Positions 43,407 through 53,283 are shown, counted from the first letter of the stretch. The stretch: 64,000 nucleotides of DNA from UBA3775 sp964572955 (GCA_964572955.1 CAZNGY010000001.1:62001-126000), one strand, 5' to 3'. Program-made: numbers and translations. Notes: a model not told the origin generated them from the sequence alone.

Positions 43407-44021
43407 ATGGAAAAAAAACTTGATACGCTTTTTGAATTTTTACTCGAACTTGATAAGGAAAAAAACATATTCAGACAGACTTATCTGAGTGATGGGAAAA
43501 GAAAGGAAAACGATGCCGAACATGCATGGCATATGGCGGTTATGGCTTTACTGCTTAAAGACTATGCTGCTGAAAAAATAGATATAGAGAAGACAATTAA
43601 GATGATTTTGCTTCATGATGTAGTTGAAATAGATGCGGGTGATACATATGCATATGATGAAGCAGGACAGAGTACACATGAAGAAAGAGAAGACGCAGCA
43701 GCAAAAAGAATCTATGGAATTCTTGAGGACGATTTGGCAGATGAACTTTACGGACTCTGGAGAGAGTTTGAGGACAGAAGCAGTCCGGAAGCAAGGTTCG
43801 CAAGAACAATGGACTGTATCCAGCCTCTTCTTTTGAATGCGGCAACTTCAGGTAGGGCTTGGGTAGAACACGGAATAGATGTATCGCAGGTTTTAAAGAG
43901 AAACGAAAAAACTGCGGAGGGATCGGAGGTCTTGTGGGATTATGCAAAGGAAAAGTTCATAATACCGAATGTAGAGAAAGGAAGACTTACCGACAGAGAG
44001 GGAAATTTTTCAGGTAAATAA
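43407..44021 (+). CDS. HD domain hydrolase (YfbR-like nucleotidase family)
   Basis: 204 residues starting at ATG 43407 (AAAAGAGGT upstream). Metal ligands of the HD fold are visible: AEHAWHMAVMA, then LHDVVEIDAGD. Proteins of this type (HD_3, YfbR/YGK1) dephosphorylate deoxynucleoside monophosphates. The gene begins 34 bases after the GH25 gene and may be read with it. The HD family is sure; the substrate is inferred from the family. Confidence 0.87.
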   Translation: MEKKLDTLFEFLLELDKEKNIFRQTYLSDGKRKENDAEHAWHMAVMALLLKDYAAEKIDIEKTIKMILLHDVVEIDAGDTYAYDEAGQSTHEEREDAAAKRIYGILEDDLADELYGLWREFEDRSSPEARFARTMDCIQPLLLNAATSGRAWVEHGIDVSQVLKRNEKTAEGSEVLWDYAKEKFIIPNVEKGRLTDREGNFSGK

Positions 44022-44040
44022 AGTTTAAAAAACGGGGAAA

Positions 44041-44069
44041 TTGACAAACAAATGTTCGTATGATAAACT
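44041..44069 (+). promoter_or_regulatory. Promoter of parE-parC with a LexA-like box in the spacer
   Basis: TTGACA at 44041, 17 bp, TAAACT at 44064. Between them CAAACAAATGTTCG (44045-44058) matches the Firmicute LexA/DinR pattern CGAACN4GTTCG at nine of ten fixed bases. An operator here would block RNA polymerase directly. Confidence 0.5.
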
Positions 44070-44126
44070 TTGTTTTGGAATCATTTTGGCCGCAGCAGAC
44101 GGCAAAGAGCAGATGGAGGAAAACAG

Positions 44127-46067
44127 ATGGTAGAATATGATGGAAGCCAAATAGTGGTTCTTGAGGGTTTGGAGGCTGTAAGAAAACGTCCGGGAATGTA
44201 TATCGGAAGTACAGGAACGAGAGGTCTTCACCATCTTATTTGGGAGATACTTGATAATGGTATAGATGAGCATCTTGCAGGATATTGCAATAAAATAGAA
44301 ATTACTCTTTTGGAAGACGGAGGAATTAAAATAAGGGACCATGGAAGAGGAGTTCCGGTTGATTTGCACCCTACAAAAAAAATTCCTACGGAAAGAGTAG
44401 TTTATACTATTTTACATGCGGGAGGAAAGTTCGGTAATTCTGTTTATAAGGTTTCGGGAGGTCTTCATGGTGTAGGTGCATCTGTTGTAAATGCCCTTTC
44501 GTCAAAGATGTTTATAGAAATCCGGAAAGGCGGTCTTGTTTATAAAGATTCCTATGAGAATGGCGGTAATCCGACGTTGAGCCTTACGGAAAAAGGAGAA
44601 CTGCCGGTGGCAGGAAAGTGCGCAAAATCGGATACAGGAACTGAAGTAACGTTCTATCCGGATCCTTCGATATTTGAAACGGTTGAGTTTAAGGCTGAAA
44701 CAATATGCAAAAGACTGAAGGAAATTGCTTACCTTAATAAAGGGCTGACGATTGAATTTGAAGATAAAAAAGCAGGTACTAAGAAAACGTATTATGAAGA
44801 AGACGGAATAAAAAGCTATGTAGCCTACCTTAACAGGGATGCAGTATGTCTTCATCCGGAACCTGTTTATACGGAGGGAACGAGCGGAGACATAGAAGTT
44901 GAGGTTGCTTTTCAATATACAAATTCATACACGGAACAGATAAATGCATACTGTAACAGAATCAATGTTGTGGATGGAGGAACTCTTGTAACCGGATTCA
45001 AAATGGCGTTGACCAGGGTAATGAATCAATATGCAAGGGAACTCGGTATATTAAAGGATAAGGATGAAAATTTTGACGGGAAAGATATACGTAACGGAAT
45101 TGTTGCCATTATTTCAATAAAACATCCGGACCCGCAGTTTGAGGGGCAGACAAAGACAAAGCTCGGAAATACAGATGCTAAGATGGCGGTAGATGAAGTT
45201 TTTGCAAGAGAAGTGGAAAGATATTTTGACCGCAATGTTGAGATTCTGAAGAAAATTCTTGAAAACTCACTTAAATCTTTTCAGGCAAGAAAAGCAGGAG
45301 ATAAAGCTAGAAATGCCGTACTTAAATCTTTAAATGACTTTGATACAAAGTCGAAATTGGCTGCATGTTCTTCAAAGAAAGCTGCTGAATGTGAGGTTTA
45401 TATCGTAGAGGGTGACTCAGCCGGAGGTACGGTAAAAAAGGCGAGAAACAGGCGTACTCAGGCAGTTCTTCCGCTCAGAGGCAAAATCTTAAATGTAGAA
45501 AAGGCGACTTTGGAGAAGATACTGACGAACAATGAAATTAAAACGATGATAGCTTCTTTCGGATGCGGAATCGGTGACGAGTTTGACATAAATAAATTAA
45601 GATATGACAAAATTATCATATTAACGGATGCTGATGTAGACGGAGCTCATATAAGCACGCTGCTTCTTACGTTTTTCTATCGATTTATGCCGGAACTTAT
45701 TTTAGAAGGAAAGGTTTATAGAGGTCTTCCACCACTGTACAAGGTAGATTATGAGCTTTCAAAAGGGAAAAAGAAAACCAAAGAGAGCAGATATATCATG
45801 GATGATTTCAGTCTTGAAAAGTTCAGAAACGATATAGAAGGAAAAGGAAAAATTCTGTCAATGCAGAGATACAAGGGTCTCGGAGAAATGGATGCTGATC
45901 AGCTTTGGGAAACTACACTTGATCCGGAAACAAGAACTCTTGCAAGGGTTTCAATCAGTGATGTTGTGGAGGCTGATGAGATTACAGGAGTTCTTATGGG
46001 AAGTGCGGTTCCGCCGAGGAGACAGTTTATAATGGAAGAAGCAAAATATGCCAAGCTGGATGTTTAG
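44127..46067 (+). CDS. parE: Topoisomerase IV (type IIA) ATPase subunit B
   Basis: ATG 44127 follows TGGAGGAAAAC; the in-frame ATG at 44070 touches the promoter and is not usable. The 646-residue protein has the GHKL ATPase (LEAVRKRPGMYIGS, EILDNGIDEH, HGRGVPVD, GGLHGVGASVVNALS) and TOPRIM parts (EGDSAGG, DADVDGAHI, PPLYKV). It drives strand passage by ATP hydrolysis with the partner at 46210. I call it ParE rather than GyrB from length and the ParC-like partner; GyrB remains possible. An intervening gap of 142 bases separates the two. Confidence 0.9.
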   Translation: MVEYDGSQIVVLEGLEAVRKRPGMYIGSTGTRGLHHLIWEILDNGIDEHLAGYCNKIEITLLEDGGIKIRDHGRGVPVDLHPTKKIPTERVVYTILHAGGKFGNSVYKVSGGLHGVGASVVNALSSKMFIEIRKGGLVYKDSYENGGNPTLSLTEKGELPVAGKCAKSDTGTEVTFYPDPSIFETVEFKAETICKRLKEIAYLNKGLTIEFEDKKAGTKKTYYEEDGIKSYVAYLNRDAVCLHPEPVYTEGTSGDIEVEVAFQYTNSYTEQINAYCNRINVVDGGTLVTGFKMALTRVMNQYARELGILKDKDENFDGKDIRNGIVAIISIKHPDPQFEGQTKTKLGNTDAKMAVDEVFAREVERYFDRNVEILKKILENSLKSFQARKAGDKARNAVLKSLNDFDTKSKLAACSSKKAAECEVYIVEGDSAGGTVKKARNRRTQAVLPLRGKILNVEKATLEKILTNNEIKTMIASFGCGIGDEFDINKLRYDKIIILTDADVDGAHISTLLLTFFYRFMPELILEGKVYRGLPPLYKVDYELSKGKKKTKESRYIMDDFSLEKFRNDIEGKGKILSMQRYKGLGEMDADQLWETTLDPETRTLARVSISDVVEADEITGVLMGSAVPPRRQFIMEEAKYAKLDV

Positions 46068-46209
46068 AAAATATCGTAAAAATTTATAACTTTTGCTTTA
46101 AGGTAAACCGGAAGAATACAGAGATAATTGTACCCGCAGAAAATAAACCGGGTGTTTCGGTTTGTGTAAAGAAGGAAAGCCCAGGATAATGAGGGCAAAG
46201 GAGGAAATA

Positions 46210-48465
46210 GTGAGTAATCCAGAGGATACAATAATTCAGCGCGACTTCGTGGAGGAGATGAGAACTTCATACAGGGATTATGCGATGAGTGTTATTATAG
46301 CCAGAGCACTGCCGGATGTCAGAGACGGACTTAAACCGGTTCAAAGAAGAGTTTTATATGCAATGATTGAACTTGGTCTTTCGCCTGACAAACCGCATAG
46401 AAAATGTGCCCGTATAGTAGGTGATACAATGGGTAAATATCATCCGCACGGAGATTCATCAATATATGATGCACTGGTGCATATGTCTGAAGACTACAGT
46501 CTGGCAATTCCGCTTGTAGACGGTCATGGAAATTTTGGCTCAATAGACGGAGATGGTGCGGCTGCAATGAGATATACCGAGGCAAGGTTAAGCGAGGGTG
46601 CAATGACTCTTCTTGACCACCTTGAAAAAGGTCTTGTTGAGTTTGGACCTAACTTTGATGAGAGTGAGAAAGAACCTATGGTTCTGCCGGCAATGCTCCC
46701 GAACCTTCTTATCAACGGAACTACAGGTATTGCAGTCGGAATGGCAACCAACATACCGCCGCATAATCCCGGTGAAGTTATAAATGGCGTAATTGCATAC
46801 ATGGAAAACCCGGAAATTACGACGGATGAACTTATGGTTCATATACCGGGACCGGATTTCCCTACCGGAGGAATCATTACAAATGCTGATGAGCTACAGA
46901 ATCTCTATGAAACCGGTGAGGGAAAAATCAGGGTAAGGGCAAGAACTTCAATTGAAAACGGGGAGTCGGGAAGGAAGAATATCGTAATTTCAGAAATACC
47001 TTATCCGGCAGCAGGCAACAAGACGAGACTTGTGGAAGAACTTGTAACCTTGATGAAAGATAAAACATTCGAGGAAATTTATGATGTCAGGGACGAGTCT
47101 AGCAAGGAAGGGATAAGAATTGTTGTTGAAGTAAAAAAAGACAGGGACGTATCTAACCTTCTTAACGGACTTTTGAAAAAATCTTCATTGGAAAGTACCT
47201 ATGGAGCATGTTTTCTTGCTGTTAAAGATAAGCAGCCATATCAGTTCAGTCTCAGACAGCTGGTTGTTGAATTTGTGGATTTTCAGGAAGAATTATATAC
47301 AAAAGAGTACAAATTTCTCTTAGATAAAGCAAATAAGAGACTGGAAATAGTGGACGGACTCATAAGGGCTGTTGATGTTATAGATGTAATAATTGAGGTT
47401 CTTAGAGGATCATCTTCAGTTAAACAGGCAAAGGAATGTCTTATTAGCGGAAATACGGAGGATATAAAATTTAAGACGGAAACTGCAAGAGCCATTGCAG
47501 TTACATTCGATTTTACTGAGAAACAGGCAGATGCAATCCTTACAATGCAGCTTTCAAAACTCATAGGACTTGAGGTCTTAAAGCTCCATGGTGAGCAGGA
47601 ACAGCTTCTTAAAGACATACGCAGATTTGAAAAAATACTGGGAAGCCGAAAGGAATTGCATAAGGTTATAAAGACTCAGCTTTTGGAATTCAGGGAAAAA
47701 TTCAAAACCGAGAGAAAAACAACAATTATGAATTCAAAGGTTGAGAATTACAAGGCAGAAGAAAAAATAGAGGATCTTATTGTTGTTTCAGACAGATTCG
47801 GATATACGAAAACGGTTGATCCGGCGGCTTATCAAAGAGCGGGTGCGGAGGCAGTTGCTGAATTTACGAATGTTATTACTGTTAAAAGTGACGATAGAAT
47901 CTGTATCTTTACCGCTGAGGGAAATATGTATCAGATAAAAGTTTCTCAACTTCCTAAATGCAGGGTAAAAGAGAAAGGCACTCTGATACAGGTGCTTACA
48001 AAGATGGATAAAGAAACACCTGTTTTTATGGCATCATTATCCCAGCTTTTTGAAGCACAGCTGCTTTTTATCACCCAAAATGGTTTTGTGAAAAGAGTGT
48101 CAGGTGTGGAATATGATACAAAGCGTCAGGTTGTGGCGGCAACAAAGCTTGGTGACGGTGACAGTGTTGCAAATATAATAATGCTGTCTGCTGCAGAAGT
48201 GCTTTCTGAAAAACAGAGACTTACAATATTAACAAACAAAAACCTGCTTCTTATGTTCCAGCTTAGTGAGGTTCCGGAACAGAAAAAAACAGGTAAGGGC
48301 GTGAAGGGAATTACGCTTACAAAGGCAGAATCGGTTGTTTATGCGGTTGTTCACGACAGCAAAGAAGAAGTGCTTTCATTTGAGGGGAAAAAGATTAATA
48401 TTAAAAAACTGAGAACCAGAAAACGCGGGCTTCAGGGATTGAAGATTCAGTTTGAAAAATCTTGA
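46210..48465 (+). CDS. parC: Topoisomerase IV (type IIA) subunit A
   Basis: I choose GTG 46210: a perfect AAAGGAGG sits five bases upstream, overlapping the alternative ATG frame. The 751-residue product has catalytic Tyr122 in AMRYTEARL, and Ser83 and Asp87 in HPHGDSSIYD at exactly the quinolone-binding positions of E. coli GyrA. The C-terminal beta-pinwheel is short (about 495-745) and has no QRRGGKG GyrA-box, which favours ParC, the decatenase. Its TTGA stop overlaps the lysA promoter. The Ser/Asp pair implies a wild-type, drug-sensitive site. Confidence 0.9.
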   Translation: MSNPEDTIIQRDFVEEMRTSYRDYAMSVIIARALPDVRDGLKPVQRRVLYAMIELGLSPDKPHRKCARIVGDTMGKYHPHGDSSIYDALVHMSEDYSLAIPLVDGHGNFGSIDGDGAAAMRYTEARLSEGAMTLLDHLEKGLVEFGPNFDESEKEPMVLPAMLPNLLINGTTGIAVGMATNIPPHNPGEVINGVIAYMENPEITTDELMVHIPGPDFPTGGIITNADELQNLYETGEGKIRVRARTSIENGESGRKNIVISEIPYPAAGNKTRLVEELVTLMKDKTFEEIYDVRDESSKEGIRIVVEVKKDRDVSNLLNGLLKKSSLESTYGACFLAVKDKQPYQFSLRQLVVEFVDFQEELYTKEYKFLLDKANKRLEIVDGLIRAVDVIDVIIEVLRGSSSVKQAKECLISGNTEDIKFKTETARAIAVTFDFTEKQADAILTMQLSKLIGLEVLKLHGEQEQLLKDIRRFEKILGSRKELHKVIKTQLLEFREKFKTERKTTIMNSKVENYKAEEKIEDLIVVSDRFGYTKTVDPAAYQRAGAEAVAEFTNVITVKSDDRICIFTAEGNMYQIKVSQLPKCRVKEKGTLIQVLTKMDKETPVFMASLSQLFEAQLLFITQNGFVKRVSGVEYDTKRQVVAATKLGDGDSVANIIMLSAAEVLSEKQRLTILTNKNLLLMFQLSEVPEQKKTGKGVKGITLTKAESVVYAVVHDSKEEVLSFEGKKINIKKLRTRKRGLQGLKIQFEKS

Positions 48466-48490
48466 CAAACCTAAACATAGATGATAGCAT
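48462..48490 (+). promoter_or_regulatory. Promoter of lysA overlapping the parC stop
   Basis: TTGACA at 48462, 17 bp, TAGCAT at 48485; the parC TGA is inside the -35 box. The leader of about 130 bases has weak hairpins (GTTACGG/CCGTTAAC and GGATT/AATCC), but no lysine riboswitch consensus. Confidence 0.68.
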
Positions 48491-48625
48491 GACAAGGCAG
48501 TTTGTACGGTTGAATCATGGCATCTGGTCGTGTTACGGAGATAATGATAAAGCCGTTAAACGAGGATTGACATCAGGAAATAAAGAATCCGGAATGTGAA
48601 TTAACATATGGAGGAATAAATAAGA

Positions 48626-49891
48626 ATGAAGAAGAGTTTTCTTACTAAGGAAATGGTTGAAAAAATTGTAAAGGATTACCCTACACCTTTTCATATATAT
48701 GATGAAGCGGGAATCAGGAAGAATGCCAGAGCTTTAAAAAAGGCTTTTGCATGGAATCCGGGATTTAAGGAATTTTTTGCAGTTAAGGCGACACCAAATC
48801 CTTATCTTCTTCAGATTTTAAAAGAGGAAGGCTGTGGGGCAGACTGCTCATCAATTACGGAACTTTATCTCTCAGAAGCGGTGGGAATGGGAGAAGGTGA
48901 CATTATGTTTTCCTCAAACGAGACTCCGGAAGGGGAATTTACAAAAGCAAAAGAACTTGGAGCTTATATTAATCTTGATGACATAACACATATCGATTTT
49001 CTTAATAAAGAATGCGGCGTTCCTGAGACCGTATGCATGAGATATAATCCGGGAGGAATCTATGAGCTTGAAAACGGCATAATGGATAATCCGGGTGATG
49101 CTAAATACGGAAATACTAAGGAACAGATGATTGAAGGATATAAAAAGCTGATGTCACTTGGTGTTAAGAATTTCGGTATACATTCTTTTCTTGTAAGCAA
49201 TACCACAGCAGGTGATTACTACCCTACACTGGCAAGAACTCTTTTTGAACTTGCGGTAGAGCTGAAGGAAAAAACAGGAGCCCATATTAAATTTATTAAT
49301 CTTTCCGGCGGTATCGGTATACCATACAGACCTGAACAGGAACCTGTTGATATACTGGCTGTAGGCGAAGGTGTGAGAAGGGTTTACGAGGAAATTCTTG
49401 TTCCGGCAGGAATGGGAGACGTTGCTATATTTACGGAACTCGGAAGATTTATGATGGGACCATATGGGGAACTTGTAGTTAAGGCAATTCATGAAAAGCA
49501 TATTTACAAAGAATATATCGGTGTCGATGCCTGTGCGGTTAATCTTATGAGACCGGCTATGTATAAGGCATACCACCACATAACAGTATTAGGTAAGGAA
49601 AATGAGCCATGCGACCATGTTTACGACGTTGTCGGCTCATTATGCGAAAATAATGATAAGTTTGCAATAGACCGCAGTCTGCCTGAGATAGAAATGGGTG
49701 ATTATCTTGTCATTCATGATACAGGAGCTCACGGTTTTGCAATGGGATACAATTATAATGGAAAACTTAAATCAGCAGAACTTCTTTTAAAAGAAGACGG
49801 AAGTGTGAAACTTATCAGAAGGGCGGAAACCCCATCGGATTATTTCAGAACTTTTGATTTTGATGATCTTATGAAACCATATATTAATTAA
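48626..49891 (+). CDS. lysA: Diaminopimelate decarboxylase
   Basis: 421 residues of the alanine-racemase fold type III PLP enzymes: FFAVKATPNP has the PLP Lys, GADCSSITEL, NLSGGIGIPYRP, the end block VVGSLCENNDKFA with Cys of the active site, and HDTGAHGFAMGYNYNG. The last step of lysine synthesis is decarboxylation of meso-DAP. The group with YHHITVLGK is usual in Lachnospiraceae; a carboxynorspermidine decarboxylase is less likely. TGGAGG precedes ATG 48626. It stands alone. Confidence 0.92.
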   Translation: MKKSFLTKEMVEKIVKDYPTPFHIYDEAGIRKNARALKKAFAWNPGFKEFFAVKATPNPYLLQILKEEGCGADCSSITELYLSEAVGMGEGDIMFSSNETPEGEFTKAKELGAYINLDDITHIDFLNKECGVPETVCMRYNPGGIYELENGIMDNPGDAKYGNTKEQMIEGYKKLMSLGVKNFGIHSFLVSNTTAGDYYPTLARTLFELAVELKEKTGAHIKFINLSGGIGIPYRPEQEPVDILAVGEGVRRVYEEILVPAGMGDVAIFTELGRFMMGPYGELVVKAIHEKHIYKEYIGVDACAVNLMRPAMYKAYHHITVLGKENEPCDHVYDVVGSLCENNDKFAIDRSLPEIEMGDYLVIHDTGAHGFAMGYNYNGKLKSAELLLKEDGSVKLIRRAETPSDYFRTFDFDDLMKPYIN

Positions 49892-49910
49892 GGACTGGTT
49901 TTGTCCTTTT
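49890..49910 (+). terminator. Small terminator of lysA
   Basis: AAGGAC overlapping the stop pairs with GTCCTT and is followed by TTTT. The stem is only six base pairs. Confidence 0.5.
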
Positions 49911-50073
49911 CTCAATGCTTATTGTGTAGCCGAGCCAGGCGGATTTATGTACCGGTTATGATAAAAATCAGATGGTGACGTAAATTTTAAAGAGGCTGTT
50001 CGGTTATTAGGAAGTAGCAACTGCGGAGCATAATTATCTGCATGAAAAGCCTGCCTTATGGCAGGTTTTTTTA
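49911..50073 (+). ncRNA. Candidate small RNA or decayed leader ending in a terminator
   Basis: This 160-base stretch has no coding frame and is GC-richer than the AT-rich bases that follow it. It ends in a clean intrinsic terminator, although lysA already has one, so something may be transcribed from its own start inside the gap. I see no clear promoter and no known RNA consensus. The rest of the 359-base gap (50074-50250) is AT-rich, with GGGCA/TGCCC (50228-50245) just before the ABC gene. Confidence 0.25.
50048..50073 (+). terminator. Intrinsic terminator in the lysA-ABC gap
   Basis: CCTGCC and GGCAGG pair across a TTAT loop, flanked by AAAG and TTTTTTT. Confidence 0.8.
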
Positions 50074-50250
50074 CTCTACAGGAAAGTTGAGAAAAAGCAG
50101 GAATCGGTATGCGATTTTAATCTCTTACCTTTACTTTTATGAGTGCAAATTATTATTATATAACTATATTGAAAACATTATCAGGAAATTTTTGATTTGC
50201 TTATTAACTACTATTTGATTTTTGGATTTGGGCAGAGATAGTGCCCGGAA

Positions 50251-52608
50251 ATGAGGGATATGATGAATAAAGGACCGATCGTATTCGGGAATAAGAAAAT
50301 CCCGACAGGACTTATTAACTCTCTGAAGGAAAAGAATATAAATGTTGAAGAAATGATATACATAATTCCGGTGGATTTGGATGAGGAATGCAGATTCACC
50401 AGAGGATTTGTTTTCTTTGGAAAAAAACAGATTGTGTCGGCGGTATGCAGACTAAGGAAAAATGAAATACGTTTTTACAGAGGAACTGAAAATTTAAAGC
50501 AAAAGGGTCTTCAGGAAGAGAACATCTATGGTATCAAAATTTTCGAGACTGACTCCACAAAAGAAATAAAAATTGAAAGAAATGTTGTAGGCGGAAATCT
50601 TGTCGCAATAGGTGAAGATGAAGGAAAAGACGGCATTATTGCGGTTTTTTCAAATCAATGTACCGGAGGAGCGGACAGGCTTTGTAAGGTCTATAAGGAG
50701 TTTAAGGAAAAAGGTGAAATAAGTGAAGAAATCTTTGCAGAAGAGAAAAAGGATGGGTATTGTCCGCATTGTGGGCATATGTATCCTGATTCTGAAAGAA
50801 AAATATGCCCGCATTGTATGAATAAAGGTTCAATTTTTCTGAGAACTTTAGGTTATCTGAAGAAGCATTGGAAGAAAATAGCCGTTGAATTCGTGTGCTT
50901 TATTCTTATAGCAATACTGGACCTTATATGGCCATATTTAAATGGAACAATTCTTTATGACAAGGTTTTGGCTTCGGATGAAAGGTTTATTGAGAAGCTC
51001 GGTATTCCCGGAGGTAACGTGTTTACTGCACTCGTGGTGATTGTATTTATGATGGTTGGTACAAAACTGCTGAGACAGCTTGCAGGAATAATCCAGGGAA
51101 GACTTACGGCGGTAATTTCACCGGAACTCGTAAAAGACATGAAGAATGATGTTTTTAATGCAATGGGAAAGCTGTCGCTTGGATTTTACAACAGTAAACA
51201 GACAGGTTCATTAATGACAAGAGTTTTGGGTGATGCGGATTCAGTGCTCGGATTTTTTATAGACGGGTTACCATATTTTGTGATTAATATATTGTCGATA
51301 GCTGCAACAGCCGTAATAATGTTTAAACTTAATGTACTTCTTGCGGTAGTTTCTCTTATATTTATGCCGGTATGTTTCCTCATCAGCTGGTTTATGCTTC
51401 CTAAACTGTGGCACAGATACGGAAGGAGACACAGGGCTAATAGAACGCTTAACTCTAAAATTAATGACAACCTTATGGGTGCGAGAGTCGTGAAGGCTTT
51501 TGGTCAGGAGGAAAGTGAAGTGAAGAGATTTGAAAAATCCAACAGCAGGGTACAGGAATCAGAGCTTTCAGTGGTTGAGTATGACAATAAATTTTACCAG
51601 ATTTATAACAGTGCGGAGATATTGGCTTCCCTGATGGTATGGGCGGTGGGTGCATATCTGGTATTAATAAAAGGAAATCTTACACTGGGTGTGCTTATAA
51701 CCTTTTCAGGATATGTCAACCAGCTTAACGGACCAATGGATTTCTTTTCTCATTTTATAAGATGGTATACAGACTGTATGAATGCGGCGGAAAGAATATA
51801 TGAAATTATTGATGCTGTTCCGGATGTATCTGAAAAGGAAAATGCGATTGAAATAAAAGAACTAAAAGGAGAAGTTGAGCTTCGAAATGTAACTTTTGGT
51901 TATGAAGAAAACAAGCCGGTTTTAAAAAATGTCAGTTTTAAAGCCGGAAACGGAGAAATGCTCGGAATTGTAGGTCGAAGCGGTGCCGGAAAAACCACCA
52001 TAGTAAATTTGATAAGCAGATTATATGATCCGAATGAAGGACAGGTTCTTATTGATGGTATTGATGTCAGGGATCTTTCTTTTTCAACCCTGAGAGGAAA
52101 TATAGCAATGGTTTCGCAGGAGTCATATATGTTTATGGGAACAGTGGCTGATAATATCAGGTATGCCAGGAAAGACGCAAGCAACGATGAAGTTGTAAAT
52201 GCAGCTAAACTTGCCGGAGCGCATGATTTTATATGTAAAATGCCGTATGGATATGATACAATCATCGGTTCGTCCGGAAGAACCCTGTCAGGGGGAGAAA
52301 AACAAAGAATATCCATTGCCAGAGCTGTTTTATGTAATCCTAAGATACTTATTCTTGACGAGGCAACTTCTGCAGTGGATACGGAGACTGAGCAGGCAAT
52401 TGCCAAATCAATAGATTATCTTATTAAGGACAGAACAACAATTTCAATAGCACACAGATTATCGACGTTAAAGGATGCAGCACATCTGGTTGTTATTGAT
52501 GACGGAAGGGTAACTGAAGAAGGAAGTCACGAGGAACTGACAGAATTAAAAGGAACCTATTATAAGCTTAGGGAATTGCAGACAAAGGCACTTTCGTTAA
52601 GAGATTAA
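50251..52608 (+). CDS. ABC exporter, half-transporter 1, with N-terminal domain and zinc ribbon
   Basis: 785 residues. Residues 1-165 are a soluble domain without known name, built of short strands (RGFVFFGKKQIVSAV, NVVGGNLVAIGEDEG). A zinc ribbon follows with Cys171, Cys174, Cys186 and Cys189. Then comes an ABC exporter membrane domain (from about 205) and a nucleotide-binding domain: Walker A GRSGAGKTT, signature LSGGEKQ, Walker B ILILDEATSAVD, and SIAHRLSTL with the switch His. All ATPase residues are intact. It is first of a cassette with DUF1854 and a second, similar exporter, so a heterodimer is likely. The start may be ATG 50251 or the ATG codons 9 to 12 bases later (GAGGG lies near). 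Confidence 0.9.
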   Translation: MRDMMNKGPIVFGNKKIPTGLINSLKEKNINVEEMIYIIPVDLDEECRFTRGFVFFGKKQIVSAVCRLRKNEIRFYRGTENLKQKGLQEENIYGIKIFETDSTKEIKIERNVVGGNLVAIGEDEGKDGIIAVFSNQCTGGADRLCKVYKEFKEKGEISEEIFAEEKKDGYCPHCGHMYPDSERKICPHCMNKGSIFLRTLGYLKKHWKKIAVEFVCFILIAILDLIWPYLNGTILYDKVLASDERFIEKLGIPGGNVFTALVVIVFMMVGTKLLRQLAGIIQGRLTAVISPELVKDMKNDVFNAMGKLSLGFYNSKQTGSLMTRVLGDADSVLGFFIDGLPYFVINILSIAATAVIMFKLNVLLAVVSLIFMPVCFLISWFMLPKLWHRYGRRHRANRTLNSKINDNLMGARVVKAFGQEESEVKRFEKSNSRVQESELSVVEYDNKFYQIYNSAEILASLMVWAVGAYLVLIKGNLTLGVLITFSGYVNQLNGPMDFFSHFIRWYTDCMNAAERIYEIIDAVPDVSEKENAIEIKELKGEVELRNVTFGYEENKPVLKNVSFKAGNGEMLGIVGRSGAGKTTIVNLISRLYDPNEGQVLIDGIDVRDLSFSTLRGNIAMVSQESYMFMGTVADNIRYARKDASNDEVVNAAKLAGAHDFICKMPYGYDTIIGSSGRTLSGGEKQRISIARAVLCNPKILILDEATSAVDTETEQAIAKSIDYLIKDRTTISIAHRLSTLKDAAHLVVIDDGRVTEEGSHEELTELKGTYYKLRELQTKALSLRD

Positions 52609-52648
52609 AAACTGAGAAGTGTTGTTTTATTGGAAAAGAGGTTAATTT

Positions 52649-53194
52649 ATGGATAAAGAATTTGATTTAAAATCAATGGAAGAAGAAACAAATCAGATGC
52701 TCAGAATGAGGTATCTTGACAGAAACAATACTCTGTTTAAGAAAACACAGGGAGGGTTTGTTTCTCTTGAAATGGAGAATGAAAGTTATGACAGGGTCAG
52801 CTTTTACGCAGGTTTTCCTTTTGCCGATCCTGACAGATTTATCTCAGTAAGGGAAAGCAATGAAAAAGCAAAGGAAATCGGTATAATAAAGAATCTTTCT
52901 ACAGATGTAGATACTAATACTGCCTCGATTATAAGGGAGCAGTTGGGCTTAAGATATTTTATTCCTGAGATAACAAAAATTTACAATATAAAAGATGAAT
53001 TTGGTTTTTCTTACTGGGATGTAGAAACGAACAGAGGAAGATGTAAATTTGCAGCTAAGATGAATTCGTCCAGTGTTGTTTATCTGACAGACACCAGAAT
53101 TCTTATAACGGATTTGGATGACAACAGATTTGAAATACCGGATTTCACGAAATTGTCGGCAAAGGAACTTAAAAAGCTGGATTTATTTCTGTAA
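52649..53194 (+). CDS. DUF1854 protein, ABC exporter partner
   Basis: 181 residues. The end part matches what I know of DUF1854: a cluster YFIPEITKIYNIKDEFGFSYWDVETNRGRCKF and then DDNRFEIPDFTKLS. This family is found beside ABC exporters, including ones linked to cyanophycin metabolism in proteobacteria; its function is not known. The protein has no signal or membrane helix, so it is cytosolic and could bind the exporter or its cargo. It lies 40 bases after half-transporter 1 and 89 bases before half-transporter 2. GAGGT precedes the start. Confidence 0.85.
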   Translation: MDKEFDLKSMEEETNQMLRMRYLDRNNTLFKKTQGGFVSLEMENESYDRVSFYAGFPFADPDRFISVRESNEKAKEIGIIKNLSTDVDTNTASIIREQLGLRYFIPEITKIYNIKDEFGFSYWDVETNRGRCKFAAKMNSSSVVYLTDTRILITDLDDNRFEIPDFTKLSAKELKKLDLFL

Positions 53195-53283
53195 CATGAA
53201 GTAAAAGTAATGATTATGAAATCATTCTTGGGGATATATGATTAAATGCGGATTGAAAAATATCCGTTGGACTGGAGGAATAT

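Noticed and set aside
48491..48625. Lysine riboswitch before lysA
   Set aside because: The leader is only about 130 bases and lacks the conserved GAGGTAGAGG-type core.
49911..50047. SRP RNA, suggested by GGAAGTAGCAACT
   Set aside because: The GGAA tetraloop and the paired asymmetric loop of the SRP core do not form around it.
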